64,000 nucleotides of DNA from G963663315 sp965231905 (GTDB lineage Bacteria; Pseudomonadota; Gammaproteobacteria; Arenicellales; Poriferihabitantaceae), in contig CBDDOO010000001.1 in the NCBI GenBank assembly GCA_965231905.1, positions 744,001 to 808,000 of the forward strand, written 5' to 3'. Shown piece after piece: positions 8,479 to 19,186 of this stretch. Below the pieces are notes generated by a model that was given only the letters and a program-made list of their open reading frames with translations, did not search any database and was not told the origin of the DNA. The position numbers and the translations under genes are program-made. The number at the start of each line of letters is the position of its first letter. Positions within the stretch are counted from its first letter, which is position 1.

Positions 8479-8976
8479 ATGAAGTCTCGTTTTCCCCTGC
8501 CGGTCGCCTTGTTCTTCGGAATCTGTCTTGTGGTTTCCTCGTCCATGGCACAGGCACAGGGCAATCATCAAATCGTGATCGAAAATGCGTGGTCGTTGCC
8601 GCTGCCTGCCGTTGCGGTCAATGGCGCCTCGTATCTGACGATTCGCAATCACGGACAGGATGACGCTCATGCCGATAACCTGATTGGCGGCTATTCACCG
8701 ATCGCCGCGCAGGTGGAAATCCACAATATGATCCACAGCGAAGGGCAGATGAAAATGCAGGAAACAGACCGCGTCGGCATTCCGGCGCAAGGCACGGTGG
8801 TATTCGAGCCGGGCGCTACGCACATCATGCTGAAAGGTCTGACCAAACCGTTGGTCGAGGGGGAAATGTTTCCGCTCACCCTGGAGTTCGAGAAAGCGGG
8901 GGAGGTCGATGTGATGGTGATGATCGGGCTGCAACATGACATGGATCATGACGTACCGAAGAAGCATGCGCATTGA
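8479..8976 (+). CDS. Periplasmic copper chaperone, PCu(A)C family
   Basis: A 165-residue secreted protein. Residues 1-27 form a signal peptide (MKSRFPLPVALFFGICLVVS, cleavage after AQAQ). The mature part has the PCu(A)C layout: ASYLTIRNHG, the copper ligands in EIHNMIHSEGQMKMQ (His and Met) and HIMLKGL (His and Met), and a His/Asp-rich tail (HDMDHDVPKKHAH) that may add metal binding. These proteins deliver Cu(I) to the CuA centre of cytochrome oxidase. GGAG lies 5-6 bases before the ATG. The stop overlaps the start of the next gene. Confidence 0.9.
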   Translation: MKSRFPLPVALFFGICLVVSSSMAQAQGNHQIVIENAWSLPLPAVAVNGASYLTIRNHGQDDAHADNLIGGYSPIAAQVEIHNMIHSEGQMKMQETDRVGIPAQGTVVFEPGATHIMLKGLTKPLVEGEMFPLTLEFEKAGEVDVMVMIGLQHDMDHDVPKKHAH

Positions 8977-10012
8977 CCCCCTGCCAGGCGCCGGTATTGA
9001 CGAATCAGACCCGATGCAGACGTTCACCATCGACAATCTTGAATTGCAGTGTGGGGTTACGCTGCGACAAGCCAGACTGGTCTACAAGACTTACGGTGAA
9101 TTGAACTCCGCCCGCGACAATGTGGTGGTGTTGCCGACATTCTATACGGGAACCCATATCCGCAACGAGGGCTTTTTCGGGCCGGGCCGGGCGATTGATC
9201 CCGGGCGGCATTTCATTATCTCGATCAACCTGTTCGGTAACGGTTATTCCTCCTCTCCGAGCAACACTCCGCCGCCCCATGACGGACCCCGCTTCCCGGT
9301 CGTCACGTTGTATGACAATGTGTATGCCCAGAACCGATTGCTGGAGGAACGGTTCGATATACAGGAAATCGCGCTGGTTACGGGTTGGTCGATGGCGGGC
9401 TGCCAGTCCTGGCAGTGGGGGGCGCAGTACCCGCACAAGGTGCGGGCGATCCTGCCGTTTTGCGGATCCGCTAAAACATCGGTTCACAATCGGGTTTTCC
9501 TGGAGGGGGTGAAGGCCGCGTTGACCGCTGACCAGAGTTTCAATCGGGGAGACTATTCGGCGCCGCCGGTCGCCGGGTTGAAAGCCTTTGCCCGTGTCTA
9601 CGCCGGATGGGCGTTTTCCCAGTCTTTTTATCGGCAGGGGCTTTTCCGGCAGCTTGGCTTCGATACCGCCGAAGCGTTGTTGCAGGACTGGGAAGCGGAT
9701 CACCTTGCCTGGGATGCCAATGACCTGTTGTGCAAGCTCGATACCTGGCAACGGGGCGATATCAGCGCCAACCCGGTCTACAATGGCGATTTCGAGCGGG
9801 CCTTGTCATCGATTCGGGCCAGGACGATTGTTATCGCCTGTGACCGCGACCTGTATTTCAGGCCCGCTGACAACAAAATCGAGGTGGCCCATGTACCCGG
9901 CGCACAACTGATGGTTTACCAATCCCCCTGGGGGCACTGCGTCGCTTCTCCCGGTAACGACCCCGGGTTTACCGACTTCCTGGATGCCGCCATCCGCCGG
10001 TTGCTGGACTGA
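8966..10012 (+). CDS. Alpha/beta hydrolase, MetX-like (homoserine O-acetyltransferase family)
   Basis: An alpha/beta-hydrolase of the homoserine acetyltransferase family, about 348 residues from the chosen ATG. The N-terminal pattern LVYKTYGELNSARDNVVVLP and the INLFGNGYSSSP segment are typical of MetX-like proteins. The triad is visible: Ser in the nucleophile elbow GWSMAGCQ, Asp in ACDRDLYF and His in SPWGHCVAS. I chose the ATG that overlaps the copper-chaperone stop by 11 bases; the ATG at 9014 would also give an intact domain. Its TGATG junction with the methylmalonyl-CoA mutase gene implies translational coupling, so it may be an acyl hydrolase or transferase tied to propionate metabolism rather than a methionine enzyme. 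Confidence 0.8.
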   Translation: MRIDPLPGAGIDESDPMQTFTIDNLELQCGVTLRQARLVYKTYGELNSARDNVVVLPTFYTGTHIRNEGFFGPGRAIDPGRHFIISINLFGNGYSSSPSNTPPPHDGPRFPVVTLYDNVYAQNRLLEERFDIQEIALVTGWSMAGCQSWQWGAQYPHKVRAILPFCGSAKTSVHNRVFLEGVKAALTADQSFNRGDYSAPPVAGLKAFARVYAGWAFSQSFYRQGLFRQLGFDTAEALLQDWEADHLAWDANDLLCKLDTWQRGDISANPVYNGDFERALSSIRARTIVIACDRDLYFRPADNKIEVAHVPGAQLMVYQSPWGHCVASPGNDPGFTDFLDAAIRRLLD

Positions 10013-12174
10013 TGGCTGCCGTCCGCGATCCTGCTTCATCCGGTCTTGACGACTGGCAACGGCGCGCTGCCGGGGAACTGAAGGACCGGAGCCTGTCGGA
10101 CCTGCACTGGCATACCCCGGAGGGCATTGAGATCAAGCCGTTGTACACCGCCGAAGATCTGGACCGGATTGCCCATCTGTCTTCGTTGCCGGGGAGCGCT
10201 CCGTTTACCCGTGGACCGAGGGCGACCATGTATGCCGGGCGTCCCTGGACCGTGCGCCAGTACGCCGGATTTTCCACCGCGGAAGAATCGAACGCATTTT
10301 ATCGAGCCAACCTGGAGGCTGGCCAGACCGGGTTGTCGGTGGCGTTTGATCTGGCAACCCACCGTGGTTACGATTCCGACCATCCGAGGGTCGAAGGTGA
10401 TGTCGGCAAGGCAGGGGTAGCGATTGATTCGGTCGAAGACATGAAAATCCTGTTCGACCGGATTCCGCTCGACCGGATGTCCGTTTCGATGACGATGAAT
10501 GGCGCCGTATTGCCGATCATGGCGATGTTCATCGTAGCCGCCGAAGAGCAGGGTGTCGACCAGGCCGTACTGTCCGGCACGTTGCAAAACGACATCCTGA
10601 AGGAATTCATGGTGCGCAACACCTATATCTACCCGCCGCAACCGTCGATGAAAATCGTCTCCGACATTATTGGTTATACTGCCCGCAACATGCCCCGTTT
10701 TAACCCGGTTTCGATATCGGGGTATCATATTCAGGAAGCTGGAGCCACCCTCGTTCAGGAACTCGCCTATACCCTGGCGGACGGGGTGGAATACGTGCGC
10801 AGCGCGATTGAAAGCGGCCTGGAAGTCGACCAGTTCGCGCCGAGGCTGTCTTTTTTCTTTGGCATTGGGATGAATTTCTTCATGGAGATCGCGAAATTGC
10901 GCGCCGCGCGAACCCTGTGGTCAACTCTGATGGAGAAACATTTTTCACCATCAAACCCGGCATCGAAAATGCTGCGGACGCATTGCCAGACTTCGGGGGT
11001 CAGCCTGACCAGCCGGGACCCCTACAACAATGTGATTCGAACCACGATCGAGGCCCTGGCCGCGGTACTGGGCGGAACCCAGTCGCTGCATACCAATTCC
11101 TTCGATGAGGCGCTGGCCCTGCCGACCGGGAATTCCGCGCGTATTGCCAGAAATACCCAGCTCATCCTCAATCATGAGGCCGGTATCCCCCATGTCATTG
11201 ATCCGTTAGGCGGCTCCTACTACCTCGAAAGCCTGACCGACAGCCTGGTCCGGGAAGCCGACAGTCTGATTGATGAAATCGAACAGATGGGAGGCATGAC
11301 CCGGGCGGTCGAGGCCGGTTTGCCGAAACTGCGTATCGAGGAGGCATCGGTCAAGAGGCAGGCCAGGATTGACCGGGGTGAGGAGATCATTGTTGGCGTG
11401 AACCGCTATCAGGTCGAGGAGGAAGACGAGATCGACATTCTCGTGGTGGACAATCATGCGGTTCGCGAATCCCAGATTGGGCGATTGAAAAACGTACGCA
11501 AAAACCGCGATCCCGGCCAGTTCCGCGCGGCGCTGGACGCATTGAAACAGGCCGCAATTACCGGACAGGGCAATCTGTTGGCCGCAGCCATTCTTGCGGC
11601 CCGCGCCCGCGCCAGTGTCGGTGAGATATCCGACGTGCTGGAGTCGGTATATAATCGGCATCATGCACAGCCGGGAACCCTGGGCGGGGTGTATGGCAGG
11701 GCCTGGCAGGGCGATCAGGAATTTGACAGGTTGAAGACCCGAATCGAGAAATTCGCGAAGCTCTGCGGACGTCGGCCACGCATGCTGGTGGTCAAGCTGG
11801 GACAGGATGGTCATGACCGCGGCGCCCGCACCATTGCCACCGCATTCGCTGACATGGGGTTCGATGTTGATATCGGCCCCTTGTTCCAGACTCCGTGTGA
11901 GGCGGTCAATCAGGCTATCGAAAACGACGTGCACATCATCGGTATCTCGTCTCAGGCAGGCGGGCACCGTACCCTGGTATCGGCGGTAATGGCAGAACTC
12001 AAAGCGGCTGACTGCGATGAAATACAAGTTGTCTGCGGTGGTGTAATCCCTCCGGCAGATCATGAAATATTGTATGCGGCCGGTGTATCCGCGATCTTTG
12101 GCCCAGGCACCCATATCCTGAAGGCGGCTGAACGGATTCTGGAGCTTCTGGAAAATCAACAGGGTCCGAATTGA
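10012..12174 (+). CDS. Methylmalonyl-CoA mutase, single-chain form
   Basis: A 720-residue adenosylcobalamin enzyme interconverting methylmalonyl-CoA and succinyl-CoA. The TIM-barrel half shows RQYAGFSTAEESNAFYR (holding the substrate-site Tyr), GLSVAFDLATHRGYDSDHPR, and RNTYIYPPQPSMK with the CoA-contacting Arg. The C-terminal cobalamin domain carries the axial-ligand motif KLGQDGHDRGA at about residues 595-605, with downstream GISSQAGGH and VVCGGVIPP. The Tyr and Arg pattern fits methylmalonyl-CoA rather than isobutyryl-CoA or ethylmalonyl-CoA mutases. The carboxylase, MeaB GTPase and epimerase genes follow in the same direction with tiny gaps, confirming the pathway. Confidence 0.95.
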   Translation: MAAVRDPASSGLDDWQRRAAGELKDRSLSDLHWHTPEGIEIKPLYTAEDLDRIAHLSSLPGSAPFTRGPRATMYAGRPWTVRQYAGFSTAEESNAFYRANLEAGQTGLSVAFDLATHRGYDSDHPRVEGDVGKAGVAIDSVEDMKILFDRIPLDRMSVSMTMNGAVLPIMAMFIVAAEEQGVDQAVLSGTLQNDILKEFMVRNTYIYPPQPSMKIVSDIIGYTARNMPRFNPVSISGYHIQEAGATLVQELAYTLADGVEYVRSAIESGLEVDQFAPRLSFFFGIGMNFFMEIAKLRAARTLWSTLMEKHFSPSNPASKMLRTHCQTSGVSLTSRDPYNNVIRTTIEALAAVLGGTQSLHTNSFDEALALPTGNSARIARNTQLILNHEAGIPHVIDPLGGSYYLESLTDSLVREADSLIDEIEQMGGMTRAVEAGLPKLRIEEASVKRQARIDRGEEIIVGVNRYQVEEEDEIDILVVDNHAVRESQIGRLKNVRKNRDPGQFRAALDALKQAAITGQGNLLAAAILAARARASVGEISDVLESVYNRHHAQPGTLGGVYGRAWQGDQEFDRLKTRIEKFAKLCGRRPRMLVVKLGQDGHDRGARTIATAFADMGFDVDIGPLFQTPCEAVNQAIENDVHIIGISSQAGGHRTLVSAVMAELKAADCDEIQVVCGGVIPPADHEILYAAGVSAIFGPGTHILKAAERILELLENQQGPN

Positions 12175-12175
12175 T

Positions 12176-13708
12176 ATGTCTGAAATAATCGAACAACTGG
12201 AGAGAAAGCGCGCCCTGGCCAAGCTCGGCGGTGGAGAGGCGCGCATCCAGGCCCAGCATGCCAAGGGTAAACTGACTGCCAGGGAGAGAATCGACATCCT
12301 GTTCGACGAAGGCAGTTTTGAGGAATGGGACATCTTCGTGGAACATCGTTGTACCGATTTCGGCATGCAGGACAAAACCATCCCCGGCGACGGCGTGGTG
12401 ACCGGTTTCGGCGCCATCAACGGACGGCTGGTTTTTGTTTACAGCCAGGATTTCACGGTATTCGGCGGTTCCCTGTCGGAAGCCCATGCGGAGAAAATCT
12501 GCAAGGTGATGGATCAGGCCATCAAGGTAGGCGCCCCGCTGATCGGGATCAGCGATTCAGGCGGCGCCCGTATCCAGGAAGGGGTGGCATCGCTTGGCGG
12601 CTATGCCGAAGTGTTTCAGCGCAATGTGATGGCTTCGGGGGTGATCCCCCAGATTTCCCTGATCATGGGTCCCTGTGCCGGCGGCGCGGTCTATTCCCCC
12701 GCAATCACCGATTTTATTTTCATGGTCGAAGACAGTTCCTACATGTTTGTCACCGGGCCGGATGTGGTCCGTACCGTGACCCATGAAGAAATCACCGCGG
12801 AAGACCTCGGCGGAGCCAGAACCCACACTACCCGTTCCGGAGTGGCTGATCTGTCGTTCGAGAACGATGTGCAGGCGCTGTTGATGACCCGGCGGTTTGT
12901 CAATTTCCTGCCGCTCAGCAATCGGCACAAACCGCCTCACCGGGATACGACCGACGAACAGGGCCGGTCGGAACCATCGCTGGATACCCTGATACCCGAC
13001 AATCCGAACCTGCCTTATGACATGAAGGAGTTGATCTTCAAGGTAGTCGATGAGGGGGATTTCTTCGAATTGCAGACCCATTACGCCAAGAACATCATTA
13101 TCGGGTTCGGCAGAATGGAAGGGCGTACAGTCGGCCTGGTCGCCAATCAGCCGATGGTTCTGGCCGGTTGTCTGGATATCAGCGCCTCCGTCAAGGGCGC
13201 CCGGTTTGTGAGATTCTGCGACGCCTTCAATATCCCGATCATCACTTTTGTCGATGTGCCCGGATTCATGCCCGGCGCCAGTCAGGAATACGGTGGTATC
13301 ATCACTCACGGCGCCAAGCTGCTGTTCGCCTACGCCGAATGCACCGCCCCGAAAGTGACCGTAATCACGCGCAAGGCGTATGGCGGCGCCTACGATGTGA
13401 TGGCTTCAAAACATCTGCGCGGAGACATCAACTTCGCCTGGCCGAGCGCTGAAATCGCGGTGATGGGACCCAAGGGCGCGGTCGAAATCATTTTTCGCGA
13501 GGAAGCCAGGGCGCCGGAACACCTGGAACGCCGGACCGAAGATTATCGCCGCAAGTTCGCCAACCCGTTTGTCGCCGGGAGACGAGGCTATATAGATGAC
13601 GTGATTTTCCCCCGCAACACCCGAAAACGGATTTGCCGGGCACTCGCGATGCTACAGAACAAGAGTCTGAAAAATCCGTACAAGAAGCATGACAATATCC
13701 CGCTTTGA
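12176..13708 (+). CDS. pccB: Propionyl-CoA carboxylase, beta (carboxyltransferase) subunit
   Basis: A 510-residue carboxyltransferase that moves CO2 from carboxybiotin to propionyl-CoA. Characteristic segments: RIDILFDEGSFEEWD near the start, SDSGGARIQEGVASLGGYAE (about 124-143), GPCAGGAVYSPAITDF with the oxyanion-hole glycines, the second-domain VDVPGFMPGASQEYGGII (about 361-378) and RKAYGGAYDVMASKH. Length is normal for PccB. It starts one base after the mutase stop. Acetyl- or methylcrotonyl-CoA carboxylase is less likely given the mutase, epimerase and MeaB neighbours. Confidence 0.93.
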   Translation: MSEIIEQLERKRALAKLGGGEARIQAQHAKGKLTARERIDILFDEGSFEEWDIFVEHRCTDFGMQDKTIPGDGVVTGFGAINGRLVFVYSQDFTVFGGSLSEAHAEKICKVMDQAIKVGAPLIGISDSGGARIQEGVASLGGYAEVFQRNVMASGVIPQISLIMGPCAGGAVYSPAITDFIFMVEDSSYMFVTGPDVVRTVTHEEITAEDLGGARTHTTRSGVADLSFENDVQALLMTRRFVNFLPLSNRHKPPHRDTTDEQGRSEPSLDTLIPDNPNLPYDMKELIFKVVDEGDFFELQTHYAKNIIIGFGRMEGRTVGLVANQPMVLAGCLDISASVKGARFVRFCDAFNIPIITFVDVPGFMPGASQEYGGIITHGAKLLFAYAECTAPKVTVITRKAYGGAYDVMASKHLRGDINFAWPSAEIAVMGPKGAVEIIFREEARAPEHLERRTEDYRRKFANPFVAGRRGYIDDVIFPRNTRKRICRALAMLQNKSLKNPYKKHDNIPL

Positions 13709-13748
13709 TCGGAAATCCCGCAGACCCTGTGACAATTCTTGAGAAAAT

Positions 13749-15764
<2,016 letters not shown>

Positions 15765-16730
15765 CATTGACGCCCTGCGCTCGGCAGACCGCAAGTCACT
15801 GGCCCGGAGTATCACATTGCTGGAGTCGACCCGTGATGACCACCGCCGGCAGGCCGAAGCGCTGATTCAGCGAATCCTGCCATTTAGCGGCCATGCCGTT
15901 CGCATCGGCCTGACCGGCGTCCCCGGAGCGGGCAAATCCAGCCTGATCGAAGTATTGGGGAATTATGTGATTGCGCAAGGACACCGGATCGCCGTGCTGG
16001 CGGTGGACCCAAGTTCGACCTTGACCGGAGGCTCGATTCTCGGTGACAAAACCCGGATGCCGACGCTGGCGACTAACCCCGATGCCTTTATTCGTCCCAC
16101 TCCGGCCGGGGGAACCCCAGGCGGAGTGGCGCGTCGTACCCGCGAATCCATTTTGCTGTGCGAGGCGGCCGGATTTGATGTGGTTGTGGTCGAAACCGTC
16201 GGCACGGGGCAATCCGAAACCCTGGTCAGCCAGATGACGGATGTGTTTCTGCTGATGTTGCTGCCTGGTGGCGGGGACGAATTGCAGGGCATCAAACGGG
16301 GGGTGATGGAACTGGCCGACATCGTCGTCGTCAACAAGGCCGATGGCGAACTGAAATCCCGGGCCAGCCTGTCGGCGGCTGAAATCAGGCAGGCCCTGCG
16401 TCTGATCAGGCCGACAATCGACGAGTGGGAAGTTCCCGTGATACCCGCGTCCGTCACCGGAAAAATCAATATCGACCGGATATGGGATAGCATCCAGGAT
16501 TATTGCGGGTTGCTGAACCGTACCGGCCACCTCGAAGCCAGGCGCAAGGCACAGTTAAAAGCCGGTCTGTGGAGCGAAGTGCGGGAAATGCTGCTGGGCT
16601 CGCTGATGAATGACGCCGCTATCGAAAAATCCATTGAGGGAATGCAGGAAAAAGTCTGTCAGGGAGAAATGTCGCCGTCCGATGCGGCCAGGCAACTGGT
16701 TTCCCTTTTCCTGAAAGAACATCACGCTCC

Positions 16731-16866
16731 TCCCCGGTCAAGCCGGGGACAGGCTCTTGAGGGAAAGTCACACTCCGGGAAATCGATATCGTCAAGGGCG
16801 ATCAGTTCGACGTATCACTCCCCCCTGGAGGGGGAGTCAAATCCGCAAACCGGATTTGGTGGGGGG
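16731..16866. repeat. Palindromic repeat cluster inside the 3' end of the MeaB gene
   Basis: Three palindromic units in a row: CCCCGGTCAAGCCGGGG with ACAGGCTC attached (related to copies at 5.5, 29.2 and 62.7 kb), then ACTCCCCCCTGGAGGGGGAG, then CAAATCCGCAAACCGGATTTG. They are read through as coding sequence. Confidence 0.75.
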
Positions 16867-16871
16867 AACAA

Positions 16872-17276
16872 ATGATCGGCAGATTGAATCACGTAGCCAT
16901 TGTCGTGCCCGACCTCGACACGGCAACGCAATTATACAGCCAGCAGTTCGGCGCGGAGGTCTCGGCGCAAACGGCCATGCCTGAGCATGGCGTGACCACG
17001 GTGTTCGTCAACCTGCCCAATACCCGGATCGAACTCCTGCATCCGTTGGGCGAGAATTCTCCGATCACCCGGTTCCTTAAAAAAAATCCCGATGGCGGGG
17101 TGCACCATGTCTGCTTCGAGGTTGCCGACATAAACGAGGCCGTGACCCGATTGACGGAGCAGGGCATGAGGGTACTTGGAGACGGCCGGCCAAAAACCGG
17201 CGCCCACGGCAAGCCGGTGATTTTTCTCCATCCCAAGGACAGTCTCGGCGCCCTGATTGAGCTTGAGCAGGTTTAG
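16872..17276 (+). CDS. mce: Methylmalonyl-CoA epimerase
   Basis: A 134-residue VOC (glyoxalase-like) protein that converts the (S)-methylmalonyl-CoA made by the carboxylase to the (R) form used by the mutase. The paired beta-alpha-beta-beta-beta motifs start at LNHVAIVVPDLDTA (His7 as metal ligand) and at GGVHHVCFEVADINEA (second His ligand), with the C-terminal LHPKDSLGALIELEQ holding the glutamate ligand. Length matches the family. Its ATGA overlap with the GTPase gene places it last in the propionyl-CoA operon. Confidence 0.93.
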   Translation: MIGRLNHVAIVVPDLDTATQLYSQQFGAEVSAQTAMPEHGVTTVFVNLPNTRIELLHPLGENSPITRFLKKNPDGGVHHVCFEVADINEAVTRLTEQGMRVLGDGRPKTGAHGKPVIFLHPKDSLGALIELEQV

Positions 17277-17314
17277 GGATTGCCGCGGCCTTATGGTTGT
17301 GCAGGTGATTTGCA

Positions 17315-18307
17315 GTGCCCTGGGGCGATAACCTCGAAAGCGAACTGTCCGACAGCGCTCTGGAGCGGATTGCTCCGGCGTTGATCGCGTCTGTAGTCGA
17401 TGTGATGCGGCAACGCCGACACGGACATTTTGACAAGTGGGCGGAGATCATCAACGCATTGCCGGCGCTGCACCCGTCCGTACTGGATTTCAGCGCGGAC
17501 AAGGTCGTGATCGGCAGCGCCGCCGATACCGATTCCGCGACCCGGCAAACCTTGCGCGAACAACTCCTCGGATTGCAGCCGTGGAGAAAAGGCCCGTTCG
17601 AGGTATTCGGCGTCACCATAGACAGCGAATGGCGTTCGGACATGAAATGGCGCCGTCTGCAAGATCACATACAACCATTGTCCGGTCGCATGGCGCTGGA
17701 TGTGGGTTGCGGCAACGGCTACTACCTGTACAGGATGCTGGGCGCCGGCGCCCGATTCGTATTGGGTATCGACCCTTCTCAGCTATTCATGGCACAGTGG
17801 GGCGCGATCAGGAAGTATACGCCCCGGATTCCCGCAACGGTTTTGCCGCTGCGTTTCGAGGAATTGCCGCTGGATTGTCTGTGTGCAGAAAACGGATTGT
17901 TCGATACCCTGTTCAACATGGGTGTCCTGTATCACAGAAAAGAGCCGGAACAGCATCTGTCCGGCCTGCTCAACTGCCTGAAACCGGGCGGTGAACTGGC
18001 GCTTGAAACGCTGATTATCGAGGGCCGGGGAGAAGATGCCCTGATACCGCAAGGGACTTACGCAAAAATGCCCAACGTCTGGTCCATCCCGACCGAATCC
18101 ACCCTGGTCAGGATGTTGGAAAGGGCGGGATTCGCCCGTATCCAGACCATCGACATTTCGCGCACGGAGCCATCCGAGCAGCGGCGAACCGCCTGGATGA
18201 CCTGGCAATCGCTGTCGGATTTTCTCGACCCGACCGACCCCGGGTTGACTGTCGAAGGGTATCCCGCCCCCCGGCGCATCATCATCATTTGCGAGAGGCC
18301 GGGTTGA
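17315..18307 (+). CDS. cmoB: tRNA U34 carboxymethyltransferase
   Basis: A 330-residue enzyme that uses carboxy-S-adenosylmethionine to convert 5-hydroxyuridine at tRNA position 34 to cmo5U. It follows E. coli CmoB closely from memory: LQPWRKGPFEVFGVTIDSEW, the SAM-type motif ALDVGCGNGYYLYRM (about 128-142), GIDPSQLF, NMGVLYHRKEPEQHL and a C-terminal DFLDPTDPGLTVEGYPAPRR. The start is a GTG 38 bases after the epimerase stop, and the length is close to the 323 residues of E. coli CmoB. Its usual partner cmoA is not in the window. This gene marks the core-genome side of the accessory island that follows. Confidence 0.94.
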   Translation: MPWGDNLESELSDSALERIAPALIASVVDVMRQRRHGHFDKWAEIINALPALHPSVLDFSADKVVIGSAADTDSATRQTLREQLLGLQPWRKGPFEVFGVTIDSEWRSDMKWRRLQDHIQPLSGRMALDVGCGNGYYLYRMLGAGARFVLGIDPSQLFMAQWGAIRKYTPRIPATVLPLRFEELPLDCLCAENGLFDTLFNMGVLYHRKEPEQHLSGLLNCLKPGGELALETLIIEGRGEDALIPQGTYAKMPNVWSIPTESTLVRMLERAGFARIQTIDISRTEPSEQRRTAWMTWQSLSDFLDPTDPGLTVEGYPAPRRIIIICERPG

Positions 18308-18322
18308 ACCGGGATTTTTTCA

Positions 18323-19186
18323 TCAGTCAGCGCTTACCCATTCGTCATTCCGCACGGTATACGCACCGAACAATTTTTCAATGACGCGATCATGCGCGTA
18401 TTTCCACCTCTTCTTGGCGTGATCGGGAGTCTTGTCCCAGACCATTACGCTGAACACACACTCATAGGTGCGAACCTGCCGATTCTTCCCTTGCGCGGCC
18501 AGGTTACGTACCGACTCTTCGAACTCTTCGTCGCTGAGCTTTTTTCCGTAGGGTAGTTTTTCAATATGCAGACGCTTCCATTCTTCAGTATACAGCCCGC
18601 CGCCGTCATCGGAGGCTCCTCCAGGTGGCGCTGATCTTGGGGCCAGTTCAATGCTGTCTTCATGTATCGCGACATTGAACACATAGTGCGCTCTCTCACG
18701 TGTCTTTCCGTTGCCAGCGCTGACGACTTGGTACCAGCACGGCGGATTCTCGCCCTTGCGACGCATTAGCGCCAGATCGCCTCGTGCCAGGTCGCGTTCC
18801 TGTTCAGCGGTTATACGAGCCTGCTCGGATTGCTCCTGCGCTTTGCGCATCTCTTCGACTTGTTCCTGTGCCTGGTTACGCTCCTGCTCGGCGGTCATGC
18901 GGACTTGCTCGGATTGCTCGTGTGCTTTGCGCATTTTTTCGACTTGTTCCTGTGCCTGGTCGCGCTCCTGTTCGGCGGTCATGCGAGCCTGTTTGTCTGC
19001 GTTGACCAGGGCTTCGATCTCTTCCGGGCGCATCCATACCTGCGGAGCATTTGTTGCATCGGATTCCGGGGGTGAGTCTTCCGACTGAACAAGGCCCAGC
19101 ATAGCAATGAGCAGAAAGAAGGTGAGAAGAATGAATGTTTCGGCGACAGTAAGACCGAGGATCGCACCTTGTCGGTAAGCGTTCAT
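18323..19186 (-). CDS. ExbD/MotB/ZorB-like single-TM protein with repeat coiled coil (stator candidate, last gene of the ParA-stator locus)
   Basis: A 287-residue protein I do not recognise by name. One membrane helix lies at about residues 8-33 (ILGLTVAETFILLTFFLLIA); the acidic E16 near its cytoplasmic end is where ExbD/MotB-type stator proteins carry their proton-binding Asp. Residues 55-140 form a charged coiled coil made of nearly identical 28-residue units. The C-terminal domain (about 145-287) has no visible OmpA-type peptidoglycan motif, unlike MotB and ZorB. The gene overlaps the channel-like gene upstream by ATGA, so the two are made together. Inference: force-transmitting partner of that channel subunit. 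Confidence 0.6.
   Translation of the reverse strand: MNAYRQGAILGLTVAETFILLTFFLLIAMLGLVQSEDSPPESDATNAPQVWMRPEEIEALVNADKQARMTAEQERDQAQEQVEKMRKAHEQSEQVRMTAEQERNQAQEQVEEMRKAQEQSEQARITAEQERDLARGDLALMRRKGENPPCWYQVVSAGNGKTRERAHYVFNVAIHEDSIELAPRSAPPGGASDDGGGLYTEEWKRLHIEKLPYGKKLSDEEFEESVRNLAAQGKNRQVRTYECVFSVMVWDKTPDHAKKRWKYAHDRVIEKLFGAYTVRNDEWVSAD
18782..18985 (-). repeat. 84-bp tandem repeat (about 2.4 copies) encoding the 28-residue coiled-coil unit
   Basis: The unit begins RMTAEQER and ends near EQSEQ; copies start at residues 68, 96 and 124 and differ by a few substitutions. Four heptads per unit keep the coiled-coil register, so unit gain or loss would lengthen or shorten the rod without breaking frame. 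Confidence 0.85.

Noticed and set aside
18782..18985. A CRISPR-like reading of the 84-bp repeats
   Set aside because: The repeats are contiguous, in frame and encode coiled-coil heptads.
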